Part shown: piece after piece, positions 36,159 through 49,149 of the stretch
Layout of the letters: the number at the start of each line of letters is the position of its first letter
Numbering within the stretch: position 1 is the stretch's first letter
Assembly (NCBI RefSeq): GCF_910594005.1
Contig: NC_057826.1
Coordinates: 80,473,163 to 80,537,162 of the forward strand
Length of the DNA: 64,000 nt
Direction of reading: 5' to 3'
DNA from: Cervus elaphus
Lineage: Eukaryota > Chordata > Mammalia > Artiodactyla > Cervidae
Translations under genes and position numbers: made by a program
The notes under the pieces: generated by a model
The model's database searches: none
The model's input: the letters and a program-made list of their open reading frames with translations, nothing else
What the model was told of the DNA's origin: nothing

Positions 36159-37756
36159 GGAAAGCTGCTAGATGGCTTACTGACATCCTCCTTAACTTGG
36201 GGCTCCTGGAAGAGTGCGGTTATATATTATATTCACTTACCTCTTTGTATGGTTTAAAATATAATTAGCTACATCAGAGGAACACAAACAGCTACTTCTG
36301 AATCTAAGCCTCATGCTTTTCATCTATAAAATCAGAAAGATAAATAATGTCTCCTATACTTTAATTCTGAAATAGTCTTTCCTTCAAAAATAAAACATTT
36401 CTGGAGACATATATATGCCAGATACTGGATTAGGCCCTGAGGATACAGAGATAAAAATTAAGGCCGCTACTTAGAGGGGGCATGGTCTAGGGATCATAAT
36501 CTGAATTCCATTTGGCCTCTGCACCCTGCCTGACCTTGGTCACACTCTGCTCAGGTCACCAAAAGACAGCATTTCATACTCATACACAGCAATCAATGGA
36601 AGCAGGGAGAGGAGGCTGGGGATGCCTAGGGCTATGGATTACGGCTGACAGTTATAGTGGGGAGGGGTGTGAAGACAGACACAGAGAAAAGAGCTACTCC
36701 CCACCCATTAAAAGCCATATGCCTATATGGAAACATAAGGAAATAATTCTATCTGCCTGGAACTGTTCATTATCTCTATCATCTAAACAATACAAGAGTT
36801 ACCCTCACCCACTGAAAACCTATTTTATTTCACTAAATATTATAACACATCTGACAGATTCCAATGGACCACAGAAATAAGAAAGCAGCAGCAAGAAATT
36901 AGCAAACAAGAGAGTTTCATTTTAGTCATTATCTCCTTTCTAATGATTTTCTTCTCCTTACCTTACCCATGAGTAACGAAATGGGCAAAGCGAGGGACAG
37001 GTTAGAAAGGAGGCTGCCTAATCTTGAGACAAATAAACTACATAATTAGCCTCTAAATAGGGGGGAACAGGTTACAAAAGTCCCCATTTTTAGACACCAC
37101 AGGTTTTTATAGATGGATGTGTCCAAGTGAATTGCCCTGAGGTCCAATTCCAAATGCATTTACCATGTTTCTTAACCATGCCTGAGCTGTTGTTACCTTT
37201 ATCTGTTTAGATATGGATTGAGTCCTCAAATGAGCAAAATCTGCTGCGTAAATCAGATAGTTAATTAAAAACAAAAGCTTATTAGTAGGCTGCAGGGAGA
37301 GATTTGATGAAATGGTGAATTAAACACAGAAGAAGAGGCCTCCTTCACTTATTAATTCTATCATTAGTCTGCAAAATTTAAGACAGTCAAGAGTAGTTGC
37401 TGTTGATGCATTTTTCATTTAAAGAGCCTAGTTTAGGGTAAATATTTACTGACAACCTACTACCCCAAAAGTGCTCGCCTCATGGGCCCCTGGCCTGTAA
37501 GAGGGGAAAAGGTATAGAAAATCATGCTATTCCCACAGAATTCAAATTCATGGTTTACCTAGTATGGTATATTCATGTATTAGTACTTTTTTAAAAATAT
37601 TGATAATAATAACTCTGTGATCAACTCATTCCCCAACTCTCCTGAAAACTGGTTCTTGATTTTCAACTCTCTACATGCACAGCAGACGGCCTCACTTCCA
37701 TATTAAGAATAACCACATATTCTACACTCCTTCCCTCCAGCTGAAGAGTACCTTAT
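36155..37756. other. Unique sequence, no gene seen
   Basis: No supported exon. The 122-codon open frame at 36512-36880 has no recognisable domain. Confidence 0.5.
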
Positions 37757-37770
37757 CTCTCCTCCTCTGT
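37757..37770. repeat. Target-site duplication, left copy
   Basis: The 14-mer ctctcctcctctgt is repeated exactly at 38097-38110 and brackets one SINE insert of 326 bp. Confidence 0.85.
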
Positions 37771-38096
37771 TGTTGCTGTTTAGTCATTCAGTCATGTCCA
37801 ACTCTTGTGACCCTATGGACTGCAGCGCGCCAGGCTCCTCTGTCCATGGGATTTCCCAGGCAAGAATACTGGAGTGGGTTGCCACTTCCTCCTCCAGGGC
37901 ATCTTCCTGACCCAAGGATCAAACCCGCATCTCCTGCATTGCAGGCACATCCTTTACCGCTGAGCCACTGGGGAAGCCCTGAATACTGGAGTGGGTTGCC
38001 ATTTTCTCCTCCAGGGCATCTTCCTGACCCAAGGATCAAACCTGCATCTCCTGCATTGCAGGCACATCCTTTACCGCTGAGCCACTGGGGAAGCCC
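37771..38096 (-). mobile_element. Bov-tA SINE, head-duplicated form
   Basis: A complete antisense Bov-tA (37771-37980) followed by a second partial unit (37981-38095) covering half of the Bov-A body plus the tRNA-like head. The units 37864-37980 and 37981-38095 differ at about three positions. One exact 14-bp target duplication flanks the whole. The layout matches the SINE at 999-1329. Confidence 0.92.
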
Positions 38097-38329
38097 CTCT
38101 CCTCCTCTGTGACCTACTGTAAATCTTTCTACTTGTGCTTAGAACCAACTCCATATTCTCCCAACCTCCCCAGGAAACATATTATTGATTATTTCATTTT
38201 CCTTGTATATTCAAACTACCCCTCTCAAACAGTCCTCTAATGCCTTTTAAACATGCTCAAGAGTCTTGTCCATTGAACACACATACCATTCTTATTAGAC
38301 CTCAACCACTACTTTCAGTCATCCCCATT

Positions 38330-38960
38330 CACAGCTAAATTTCCGGAACTTTTCAGTCTTTATTTTCTCCCTTCCCACTTGTCCCTCAATCTGCTTTCAA
38401 ATTCCACTTAAACCTCTTAGGTAAAGTCACCAATGACTCATGGGTAGCCTAATGCAAAAGACATCCTTCACGTCTCACCATACTTAATCTGTCAGCAAAT
38501 CTGATACTCCTTTCTTGATGTCTATGATACAACCCTCTCCTGGTTTTTCTCCTACTCCTCCACTCACTTCTCTGCCCTCTAACAGCCCACCCTCTTCACT
38601 TGACCATACTCTAAACAGATGATTCACAAACCTATAGTCCACATCTTTCACTGCACTCTGGACAGTAACAAACTGCCCCCCTGGATAACTCTAAGGCATA
38701 TCAAATTCATTATGTCCAAGATTAAATTCAGGTTCTTCTTGTTCCCCATAAACTTACTTCTTTCCCCTCAAAAGATAACACCATCCATCCTACTATACAT
38801 ATCCTAAGAACCTTAGGAGTCATCTTGGACACATTTCTCACCACAAAGTCCAACCTACCACCAAAATCTATTTTATCACCTAAATGTCTTCCTACTCCAT
38901 AAACTCTTCTCCACCTCCATCATCCTAATCCAAGAAATTAGTGTAGACCGTGCAGACTAT
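38330..38960 (+). mobile_element. L2 LINE, RT-to-3' region
   Basis: L2 blocks in order: caaatctgatactcctttct, caaccctctcctggtttttc, tatgtccaagattaaattca, gaaccttaggagtcatcttg. Strongly decayed. The open frame 38619-38807 has no independent support. Confidence 0.65.
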
Positions 38961-39049
38961 CACACAGCCTAACTGTGAGGCAACACCAGTACCACTACAC
39001 ATGTACACACACTGTGGGCTTTTCTGTTGCATGTATTATAATGGTTATT

Positions 39050-39235
39050 TAAATACCTTTTAGTGGAATTTCAAATTCTTTAAAGTTAGGCCATGCACAA
39101 ATCACCTTTCCTATCTCATTCCCATTAAAGTGAACTTGACTAAAGCAAGGTATAAATCTGAATCATCCTCAACACTTGCAACATAAAGTTTAGCATATGT
39201 TGCATGTACTCAATAAAGGTTTACTGAGTGAATCA
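39050..39235 (+). mobile_element. L2 LINE 3' tail
   Basis: gcatgtactcaataaaggtt and tactgagtgaatcagt fit an L2 tail. Probably the end of the element at 38330-38960. Confidence 0.5.
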
Positions 39236-39644
39236 GTCTGAAATTCACTGTTTTGGAGAAAGAATTTTTCAAGTTTATATACATAAGACTTTCAGTCAAC
39301 ACTTAGAAAATATTTCTCAAGCTTTCAAATAAGAAACCTCGCTGTTTCTGAAAATGCAGATTCCCAGGCCTCTGGAGTATAGATTCTGTTAGTATGTGTA
39401 TAATAATGCTCTGAAAAATAGTGACTATCCTTCAAAAATTACTTCAGCATGCTGGCCTTGGCTAAAGGAACCAGCCCCTATGAAGACCTCAACTATTCTT
39501 AGAAGATACTGTAAACCACTGATGTCACTGGGTGGGTAGGGAGGCATGGAAGAATCTTACTTCTGCTTTTTTCTACCTCTTCCATAATTCATTTTCATCA
39601 TGAAATTATCTTGTGTTATGGTACACAACAAATATTCATTAAAC
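39236..39644. other. Unique sequence, no gene seen
   Basis: Nothing recognisable. Confidence 0.5.
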
Positions 39645-39654
39645 ATTTCCTCAA

Positions 39655-39979
39655 GGCTTCCCTGGTGTTCCAGTGATTTGAGAATCTACCTGTCAGTGCA
39701 GGGGAAAAGGTTCAATACCTAATCCAGGAAGATTTCACATGCCACACAGCAAATAGGCCTGTGCGCAACAACTTCTGAACCCAGGCACTGCGACTACAGA
39801 AGCCCACGTGCCCTAGAGCCTGTGCTCCGCAACAAGAGAAGCCGCCCCCACGAGAAGCCTGAGCACCACAGCTAGACAGCAGCCCCGGCTCGCTGCCACT
39901 AGAGAAAGCTCTCACACAGCAACGAAGGCCCAGCACAGCCAAAGATAAATAAATATATAAAAATATTATTTTAAAAAAT
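39655..39979 (+). mobile_element. CHR-type SINE, sense
   Basis: Head ggcttccctggtgttccagt, body cctagagcctgtgctccgca, cccggctcgctgccactaga, tail agccaaagataaataaatat. Flanked by near-identical 10-mers atttcctcaa (39645-39654) and atttcttcaa (39980-39989). Confidence 0.85.
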
Positions 39980-39989
39980 ATTTCTTCAA

Positions 39990-41090
39990 CTGAACTACTG
40001 AATTGCGTTTATATGTCATATTTACGGTTTGTAGAATAATTCCTGATTTGTTTAACGTAATTAAAGGTATTAACACTTCACAGTATCTCACAAAACACAC
40101 CAGGACGTCCAGATGTTGCAACACTCAAGTGTGAGAGCCGCTGCACTGAAAACGGAAGGCCTGGCATCAGGCACCCTTTGTCATGGCAAGCCCATGACAT
40201 AACATACATAAAACAATGGATTTAACCTAAGAACAGCATGTGAGGAAAACAACGGACATCGTAACAAAACATTAGTCAGGAAGCCTCAATCTGAACAGCC
40301 TTTCCTAAATTGCACCATTCTTACTGGATATAAAGTGAAGACAGCCAAATGTCCTTACAGCGTATTTCATGTCTGTAACAGATAACACCTTGTTCTTCTG
40401 AAACCACATAATGAAGCTAGCCATGTTCTTTTCCAATCCACCCTGTGGCCTCAGCTATCTACTTTCCTAATTCCTGCTACTATACCTAATCATGCAAACC
40501 ACTTTCAAAGAATGATTCTCAGACTGGCAAACTCTAGATTTAAGGCTAAAGCAGATTCCTAATTTTTCTTCCTGTAAGTAAACGGTTGTATAATGAATAT
40601 ATAATATTTCTACTTTTCTGTTTCATGTCCCACCCATCTTACTGAACTATGAATTCCTTATTAAAAAAAGAAGTCATACCATCCTACTTTTCATAATACA
40701 TGAGTAAATGCAATCATATGTAAAACATGAACCCTTATTATTAGATATGGTCACCTGGTCGAGGACAAACTGAAATTTACTATATATGGGGGAAAATGAG
40801 TAACACAACCAAAATTATAAATAAGACTTTAACTGGAATATTTTCTACATAAAGAACTATTATCAACTCTTTATACACATGAATAATTAACAATAGGTTA
40901 AAAAAAAAATCAACATTTTAAGAACACTGTTGCTTTCATCCTCCCAAAGAAAAAGTCTTTCAACCTCAAGAACAGATACATAGGACTGAGAGACTTGCTC
41001 AAATCTATAATCTCAAAACCTGGCACAGCCCTGAAAATATACTCAACATTCGCAAAAAATGTCTGTGAAAAAAAAAAATACTCCATTCTG
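39990..41090. other. Unique sequence, no gene seen
   Basis: No supported exon or nameable repeat. Confidence 0.5.
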
Positions 41091-41101
41091 TAAGAGTTCC
41101 T

Positions 41102-41326
41102 GGGCTTCGCAGGTGGTGCTAGGTGGTAAAGAACCCACCTGCCAATGGAAAAGATGTAACAGGCACAGGTTCCATCCCTGAGTCGGGAAGATGGCCTGAA
41201 GGAGGACAGGGCAACCGACTCCAGTATTCTTGCCTGGAGAATCCCACGGACAAAGGAGCCTGGCAGGCAAGAGTCCATAGGGTCGCAAAGAGTTGGACAC
41301 AACTAAAGCAACTTAGCATGCATGCA
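41102..41326 (+). mobile_element. Bov-tA SINE, sense, with exact target duplication
   Basis: A slightly rearranged head (gggcttcgcaggtggtgcta) and a complete Bov-A body. The 11-mer taagagttcct occurs exactly at 41091-41101 and 41327-41337. Confidence 0.93.
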
Positions 41327-41337
41327 TAAGAGTTCCT

Positions 41338-42879
41338 ATCAGGCAAGAGTTAATTGGCCTATTAGAGTCATTCAGAAATTTCATTATAATCTATATGTAC
41401 ATAAAAGTAAAAAGAAAATAATAAGAACTATTCTTTTTTAATTGCGTCAGACACCAAACTAAACCAACTGAAAAAGAGAAAACATACACAGTGTAGATTA
41501 TCAGTTCAAGATGGCAAAGCTGAGCTCGTAAATGTTATAAATGCCTACCCAACACTCCACCACCAATATACACTGAAATAATCAAAGGATTACATTTTTT
41601 AAAAACACCTGGGAGAAAAATCTGTAGCCCAGTGAAAATCACAGAAGAGTGCCAACCATATGTGGGCCGAGGGTTGCCTCCAAGAAAGAAGGCTGGCAAA
41701 GCTTTTGGCAAAGCACTCACACTGCAGATCATGTGCTAAACAAAGTTTTGAGACAAGGGGTAGAAAGAGAAGAGGCTGCTACTGCTATCTCCACAACCAA
41801 CTGCCAGCATTTAAATTGCAAATTTTTTAATTCCAGCATGGAAAACAAACACTGTAGCAATAAACCTTTCAATTTCACAACAGACTAACTATACCTTGCC
41901 TTTAATCCCTACAAACCACCAAACCAATGATCTAGCAACATAAAATTACTGAAAGTCTAAAATTTTTTCTTCTTTCATTTAGACCTGAAGCATTAGAACA
42001 TAAGCCCACATAAGTTAAAAAAAGTCCACATCAACCAGCAGTACGGAGCACACACAGACACCATCCCACCATCACAATTACCTTTAAGAGACCTAGGAGC
42101 TACAGAAGTGATTGCTCTATCAACTGAAGCAAAATATAACAGGGGCAATAAATGCAGACTGCCCATGGTGAAAATTGAGACAAGGGTGACATTTTCTCAT
42201 AGAACACAAATAATGATGATGATGAAAGGGGCATTGCAAGACTCCAGCTTCCAGGAATGACAAAGTAGATGATTCCAATCAACTCATCCATTGAAAAGAA
42301 ATAAAAAGCTAGACAAAATATAAAAGATCTGTGTGAGGGCAATCAAGGTCATGAGGAATTAAGGGACCAAGATCCAGAAAATGAGAAAATCCAAATAAAT
42401 AAATCTGGTATTTGGAGTTGGTTTTTTTTTTCACCTAGAGGTATCTGTGGATTCTAAAGGCCACGACTGCTGAAGAGACTAAGAAGATGAGTGAAGCTTT
42501 TGACAGATGTAAGCCCTGAGGGGACAAAAACTGGAGTGAGGGACTGCCAAGGAGGAGGGTCAACTCCTTAAACTGTTGATTAGGACCTCAAAGGGCTACG
42601 TAAAACCAAAATATTTCAGCTCATAAATTCTGAAGCCCAATTTTAAATCATTTCAATCCCTGAATGGATTAAAGTGATCTGAGATTGTCAGTAACTTCAT
42701 ATAACCACATACCAGAAGAGAAGCAAAGGTACATCCTAGCTGGGAGAAGATAGTAGCATTCAGATTTTTCATACACAATCCCTGACACTCAATCACAAAT
42801 AAACAAGCACATAAAAACACACAAAAATCCCTAAACCACAAGAAATAACAAATACAAAAGCAAATCCTCATGGGAACAC
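41338..42879. other. Mostly unique sequence, no gene seen
   Basis: No supported exon. The right part (after about 42300) may already be decayed L1. Confidence 0.45.
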
Positions 42880-44560
42880 GTATGACAGGATGGATTAAAG
42901 GACTAAAGATACAATATGGAGAATTTCAGCAGGGTCCTAGAAACTATAAGACAAAACAGACATTCTAGATCTGAAAAATGCAATAAATGAAATTAAGAAA
43001 TCAATAGAGTGTTGCCTCTGGTTAGAATGTAAAAAGTCCTAAGAGACTTTCTCTTACCCTAACAGCCAAAATAGGACAGATCAGCTACAAAAACTATAGT
43101 TTTTCTGAACCCATCAGAATGATGAGGATTCAAAAAAGCCAAACTAGATTAAACTACAATGGGGAAGAAATATTTGAAGAGATAATGGCCAAGAACTTTG
43201 CAGAAGTGATTAAAGTAATCATTCCACAGATACAAGAAACTCTTTAAGGATGAAAAATACAAAGAAACTAACAAGAAGGCTCATCACAGTCAGATTTCTG
43301 AAAGTCACAGATAGAAAACAAATTTTAAAAGTGGCAGCCAAAGGAATAAAAAAGGAGGGAAGCACATTCTCCACAAGAGGAAAAAGTAAGACTTACAGCT
43401 GATTTCTCATCAGAAATAGAGTTCAGTGCACAGTGAAATGACATTCTTAAAGGGCTGAAAGAAAAAACTGTCCACCTAGAATTCTACACCTACCACCCCC
43501 CCCCCCCCCAAAAAAAAATTAAAGCTGAACAGGAAACAAAGGTTTTCAGATAGACAAAAGCTGGATGAATTCATGTCCAGCAGACCTAAACACTAAAGAA
43601 TATTCTCCAGGCAGAAGGAAATAATCCCAGATAGAAGCTCAGAGATGCAGAAAGAAATGAAGAGCAACTGATAAATAAAACAACATGAGTAAATCTAAAC
43701 CAGTAACGACATAATAATAATGTCTTGTGGATATCAAATATAAACAGAACTAAAATATGTAACAATGGCAACATAAAAATTAAAAGAAAAGGAAAAATAG
43801 AATTAAGGTGTTCTAAAGGCCTTGTATTACCCAATAAATGGTAAAAGCAATGAGTCAAAGATATATTTAAGAACCACAAGATGAAGAGTAAAGGAATATA
43901 CAACTGGTAAACTAAAAGAAAAAACTGCAACCAAAAAGAAGCAAGAAAAAAAAAGAGAAAAGAGAACCCAGAATAGGCAAAGAAAGAAAAAATAATAATA
44001 AAATGGGAGATTTAAAGCCAAGTATATCAGCCATTACATTACACGTAGATAGACTAAGAGCCCTAGAAAAAAGGCAAAAACTGTCAGTCTAAATAAAAAA
44101 GAAAACCTAACAATTTGCTACATATAAAACATAAGACTACAAAACAGACTGAAAATTAAAGGGTGAAAATTCTTCAACACTAATCAAAAGAGAGCTGATA
44201 CTACTACATTAATAACAGAAAAAGTAGACTTTAATCACCAGAAAGGTAACAATCTAAATCTGTATGTACCTAATAACACAGTCTCAAAACCATAAAGCAA
44301 AAATTAACATACCAAACAAAGAGAAACAGAGCAAATATACCTATCTGGAATTCCAGAAAGAGATAACAGAGTATAGGTAGTAAAGTAACAGAAGAAATTT
44401 TCCTACCTTGAAAAAGATAAATGTGTTCGGAACAACAATAAAAACTCACTAATAAAAGAAATCACGTCATACACACATTTTAAGCTAAATGAGTTCAACC
44501 ATACAGGAAAGAACATGAAAAAATTTAAACAAAACAATCCATTCTACCTGCCATTCCATA
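42880..44560 (+). mobile_element. Ancient L1 (L1M or HAL1-like) fragment
   Basis: gatttctgaaagtcacagat, ctgatttctcatcagaaata, cacctagaattctacaccta, ggcagaaggaaataatccca, cattacattacacgtagata are blocks typical of an old L1 internal region. Contains C14 A9 at 43496-43518. Confidence 0.7.
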
Positions 44561-44717
44561 TAAGCATGCAATATGAGATATGAGCTTGTTCTTCTCCTAC
44601 TTGAGCACAGCTCCAGTGTGCCTCTTTTAGTATGAATATCTCATTACACTTTCAATTCTAGAGTTTAAAAAATGGTTTTGAACAATGCAAATCTTCCTCT
44701 TTATTTAGTGATGAACC

Positions 44718-44736
44718 AAAAAAAAAAAAAAAAAAT
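44718..44736. repeat. Poly(A) run
   Basis: An A tract of about 18 in unique DNA. Confidence 0.9.
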
Positions 44737-44813
44737 CTGTTTCAATGCTAAGAAGAAAAGCTATCTAGGCCCAACTTATTGAGAGATGAAATATCAGCCT
44801 CCAAAGTAGGGCT

Positions 44814-44941
44814 CCCCTGGAGAAGGAAATGGCAACCCACTCCAGTATTCTTGCCTAGAGAATCCCATGGACAGAGGAGCCTGCCAGACTACAATCTATG
44901 GCGTCACAAGAGTCAGACACAACTGAGCAACTAAGCACAAT
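44814..44941 (+). mobile_element. Bov-A SINE, 5'-truncated, sense
   Basis: The Bov-A body only (ctggagaaggaaatggcaac to acacaactgagcaactaagc). The 8-mer gtagggct flanks it (44806-44813 and 44942-44949). Confidence 0.9.
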
Positions 44942-45197
44942 GTAGGGCTTCCTAAGGAATGTGAAACAGGAAAATGATAATATTTCAAATTTCAGTTTTC
45001 ATATTACTGGCTGAATTTAAATCTAATGCCTAACCAAAATGCAATGCCATGTACCTACTTTCTAAAAAGGAAAAAAAAAAAATCAATGAATAAACTTCCA
45101 TCTAATCATATACTGGGGAAATTTCTAAGTCTCAAAGTTCACACACACAAAAAAATTCTACAAGTATACAGAGGTTTTTAAAAAAGATGAGGGTATG

Positions 45198-45477
45198 CTG
45201 CTGCTGCTGCTACATCACTTCAGTCGTGTCCGACTCTGTGTGACCCCATAGACAGCAGCCCACCAGGCTCCCCCATCCCTGGGATTCTCCAGGCAGGAAC
45301 ACTGGAGTGGGTTGTCATTTCCTTCTCCAATGCGTGAAAGTGAAGTTGCTCAGTTGTGTCTGACTCTTAGCGACCCATGGACTGCAGCCTACCAGGCTCC
45401 TCCATCCATGGGATTTTCCAGGCAAGAGTACTGGAGTGGGGTGCCATTGCCTTCTCCATGAGGGGACTGCCTTCTCC
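45198..45477 (-). mobile_element. Bov-A2 SINE (dimer), antisense, with AGC tract
   Basis: A (CTG)n tract then two Bov-A bodies. The exact 11-mer atgagggtatg flanks it (45187-45197 and 45478-45488). A 20-bp tandem duplication around cttctccatgagggg lies at the right junction (45451-45484). Confidence 0.92.
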
Positions 45478-45488
45478 ATGAGGGTATG

Positions 45489-45813
45489 AGGGTACATAGT
45501 AGACAATATTATATACAATATTGAACTGGAGGAGCCAGGGGGCTGTCCAGTGAATTCTGAAGAAAAAGACTGTAACATGAGAACTTTATATCAAAGGCCA
45601 AAATATTATGCATATGCAGAGGCAAATTTAAAACACTCTTAAAGTGGAACTACATATTGAGTCATTACCACAATATTATCTGATATTTTTACCCAAAATT
45701 GTTATGGCTGATACATAAGGCTGATTCTGAAACTGCAAAATCTCTTAACTAAATACACCTACTCTGAAGAAGTACACTATTCCACAAAGATTCCACAAAA
45801 TTTTTTAAAAATA
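45489..45813. other. Unique sequence, no gene seen
   Basis: Nothing recognisable between Bov-A2 and the long BovB. Confidence 0.5.
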
Positions 45814-46068
45814 AGGATCTCTTCGTGCAGTTCAGTCACTCAGTCGTGTCTGACTCTTTTTGACCCCATGGACTGCAGCACACCAGGCTTCCCTGTCCAT
45901 CAACAACTCCCAGAGTTTACTCAAATTCATGTCCATTGAGTCAGGGATGCCAGCCAACCATTCTCATCCTCTGTCATCCCCTTCTCCTCCAGCCTTTAAT
46001 CCTTCCCAGCATCAGGGTCTTTTCAAATGAGTCAGTTCTTTGCATCAAGTGGCCAAAGTATTAAAGTT

Positions 46069-48940
46069 TTACTTCAGCGTAAGTCCTTCCAATGAATATT
46101 CAGGACTGATTTCCTTTAGGATGGACTGGTTGGATCTCCTTGCACTGCAAGGAACTGTCAAGAGTCTTCTGCAACAGCACAGTTTAAAAGCATCAATTCT
46201 TTGATGCTCAGTTTTCTTCATAGTCCAACTCTCACATCCATACATGACTACTGGAAAAACCATAGCTTTGAGTAGGTGGACCTTTGTTGGCAAAGTAATG
46301 TCTTTTTTTTTAACATGCTATCTAGGTTGGTTATAACTTTTCTTCCAAGGAGCAAGCATCTTTTAATTGCATGGCTGCAGTCACCATCTGCAGTGATTTT
46401 GGAGCCCAAAAAATAAAGTCTGTCACTGTTTCCACTGTCTCCCCATCTATTTGCCATTAAGTGAAGGGACCAGATGCCATGATCTTCGTTTTCTGAATAT
46501 TGAGTTTTAAGCCAACTTTGCCACTCTCCTCTTTCACTTTCATCAAGAGGCTCTTTAGTTCTTTGCTTTCTGCCATAAGGGTGGTGTCATCTGCATATCT
46601 GAGGTTATCGATATTTCTCCTGGCAATCTTGATTCCAGCTTGTGCTTCACCCAGCCCAGCACTTCTCATGATGTACTCTGCATATAAGTTAAATAAGCAG
46701 GGTGACAATATACAGCCTTGACGTACTCCTTTCCCAATTTGGAACTAGTCTGTTGTTCCATGTCTAGTTCTAACTGTTGCTTCTTGATCTGCATACAGAT
46801 TTCTCAGGAGGCAGGTAAGGTGGTCTGGTATTCCCATCTCTTTTAGAATTTTCCAGTTTGTTGTGATCCACACAGTAAAAAGCTTTGGCATAGTGAATAA
46901 AGTAGATGTTTTTCTGGAACTCTCTTGCTTTTTCAATGATCGAGTGGATGTTGGCAATTTGATCTCTGGTTCCTCTGCCATTCTAAAACCAGCTTGAACA
47001 TCTGGAAGCTCACGGTTCACGTTACTGTTGAAGCCAGGCTTGGAGAATTTTGAGCATTACTTTGCTAGCATGTGAGATGAGTGCAATTGTGGGGTAGTTT
47101 GAGCATTCTTTGGCATTGCGTTTCTTTGGGATTGGAATGATACTGACCTTCTCCAGTCCTAAGGCCACTGCTGAGTTTTCCAAGTTTGCTGGCATATTTA
47201 GTGCAGCACTTTCACAGCATCATCTTTTAGAATTTGAAACAGCTCAACTGGAATTCCATCACCTCCACTAGCTTTGTTAGTAGCAATGCTTCCTAAGGCC
47301 CACTTGACTTCACATTCCAGGATGTCTGGCTCTAGGTGAGTGATCACACCATTGTGATTATCAGGGTCGTGAAGATCCATTTTGTACAGTTCTTCTGTGT
47401 ATTCTTGTCAACTATTCTTAATGCCTTCTGCTTCTGTTAGGTCCATACCATTTCTGTCCTTTACTGTGCCCATCTTTGCATGATATATTCCCTTGGTATC
47501 TCTAATTTTCTTGAAGAGATCTCTAGTCTTTCGAATCTATTGCTTTCCTCTATTTCTTTGTACTGATCACTGAGGAAGGCTTTCTTATCTCTCCTTGTTA
47601 TTCTCTGCATTCAAATGAGTGTATCTTTCCTTTTCTCCTTCGCCTTTCACTTCTCTTCTTTTCACAGCTATCTGTAAGGTCCCCTCAGACAACCATTGTG
47701 CCTTTTTGCATTTCTTTTTCTTGGGGATGGTCTTCATCCCTGCCTCCTGTACAATGTCACGAACCTCCATCCATAGTTCTTCAGGGACACTATCAGATCT
47801 AATCCTTTGAATCTATTTGTCACTTCCACTGCATAATCATATGGGATTTGATTTACATCATACCTGAATGGTCTAGTGGTATTCCCCCTTTCTTCAATTT
47901 AAGTCTGAATTTGGCAATAAGGAGTTCATGATCCGAGCCAGTCAGCTCCCGGTCTTGTTTTTGCTGACTGTATAGAGAGAGCTTCTCCATCTTTGGCTGC
48001 AAAGAATATAATCAATCTGATTTCAGTATTGACCATCTGGTGGTGTCCATGTGTAGAGTCTTCTCTTGTGTTGTTGGAAAAGAATGTTTGCTACAACCAG
48101 TGCGTTCTCTTGGCAAAACTCTATTAGCCTTTGCCCTGCTTCATTCTGTACTCCAAGGCCAAATTTGCCTGTTAGTCCAGGTATTTCTTGACTTCCTACT
48201 TTTGCACTCCAGTCCCCTACAATGAAAAGGACATCTTTTTTGGGTGTTAGTTCTAGAAGGCCTTGTAGGTCTTCATAGAACCGTTCAACTTCTGCTTCTT
48301 CAGCATTACTGGTCAGGACACAGACTTGGATTACCATGATATTGAATGCCTTGCCTTGGAAATGAACAGAGATCATTCTGTCGTTTTTGAGATTGCATCC
48401 AAGTACTGCATTTTGGACTATCTTGTTGTCTATGATGGCTATTCCATTTCTTCTAAGGGATTCCTGCCCATAGTAGTAGATATAATGGTCATCTGAGTTA
48501 AAGTTACCCATTCCAGGCCATTTTAGTTTTCTGATTCCTCAAATGTTGATGTTCATTCTTGCCATCTCTTGTTTGACCACTTCCCATTTGCCTTGATTCA
48601 TGGACCTAATATTCCAGTTTCCTATGCAATATTGCTCTTTACAGCATCAGACTTTACTTCCATCACCAGTAACATCCACAACAGGGTATTGTTTTTGCTT
48701 TGGTTCCGTCTCTTCATTCTTTCTGGAGTTATTTCTCCACTGATCTCCAGGCGCATATTGGGCACCTACCAACCTGGGGAGTTCATCTTTCAGTGTCCTA
48801 TCTTTTTGCCTTTTCATACTGTTCATGGTGTTCTCAAGGCAAGAATACTGAAGTGGTTTGCCAATCCCTTCTCCAGTGGACCACGCTTTGTCAGAAATCT
48901 CCACCATGACCCATATGTCTTGGGTGGCCCTACAAGGCAT
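46069..48940 (-). pseudogene. BovB ORF2 (endonuclease + RT) pseudogene
   Basis: Read on the complement: an N-terminal piece (48940-48647); an AP-type endonuclease piece (48511-48023, with VGDWSAKVGSQE and NDRMISVHFQGKAFNI); then RT pieces. The piece 47198-47380 has KASGGDGIPVELFQILKDDA. The piece 46457-46708 starts at SPCLFNLYAEY and keeps the YADD catalytic motif (codons at 46586-46597). The C-terminal pieces run 46457-46248 and 46293-46069. BovB ORF2 would cut and prime target DNA and copy its RNA. Here stops and frameshifts separate at least seven pieces, so no active protein is expected. Confidence 0.88.
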
Positions 48941-49149
48941 GGCTCATAGTTTCACTGTATTAGACAAGGCTGTGGTCCATGTGATCAGTTTGGTTAGTTT
49001 TCTGTGATTGTGGTTTTCATTCCATCTGCCCTCTGATGGAGAAGGATAAGAGGCTTATGGAAGCTTCCTGATGGGAGAGACTGACTGAGGGGGAACTGGG
49101 TCTTGTTCTGATGGGTGGGGCCATGCTCAGTAAATCTTTAATCCAATTT

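Noticed and set aside
36512..36880. 122-codon plus-strand open frame
   Set aside because: No recognisable domain, no Kozak or splice evidence, and the translation has no family resemblance I can support.
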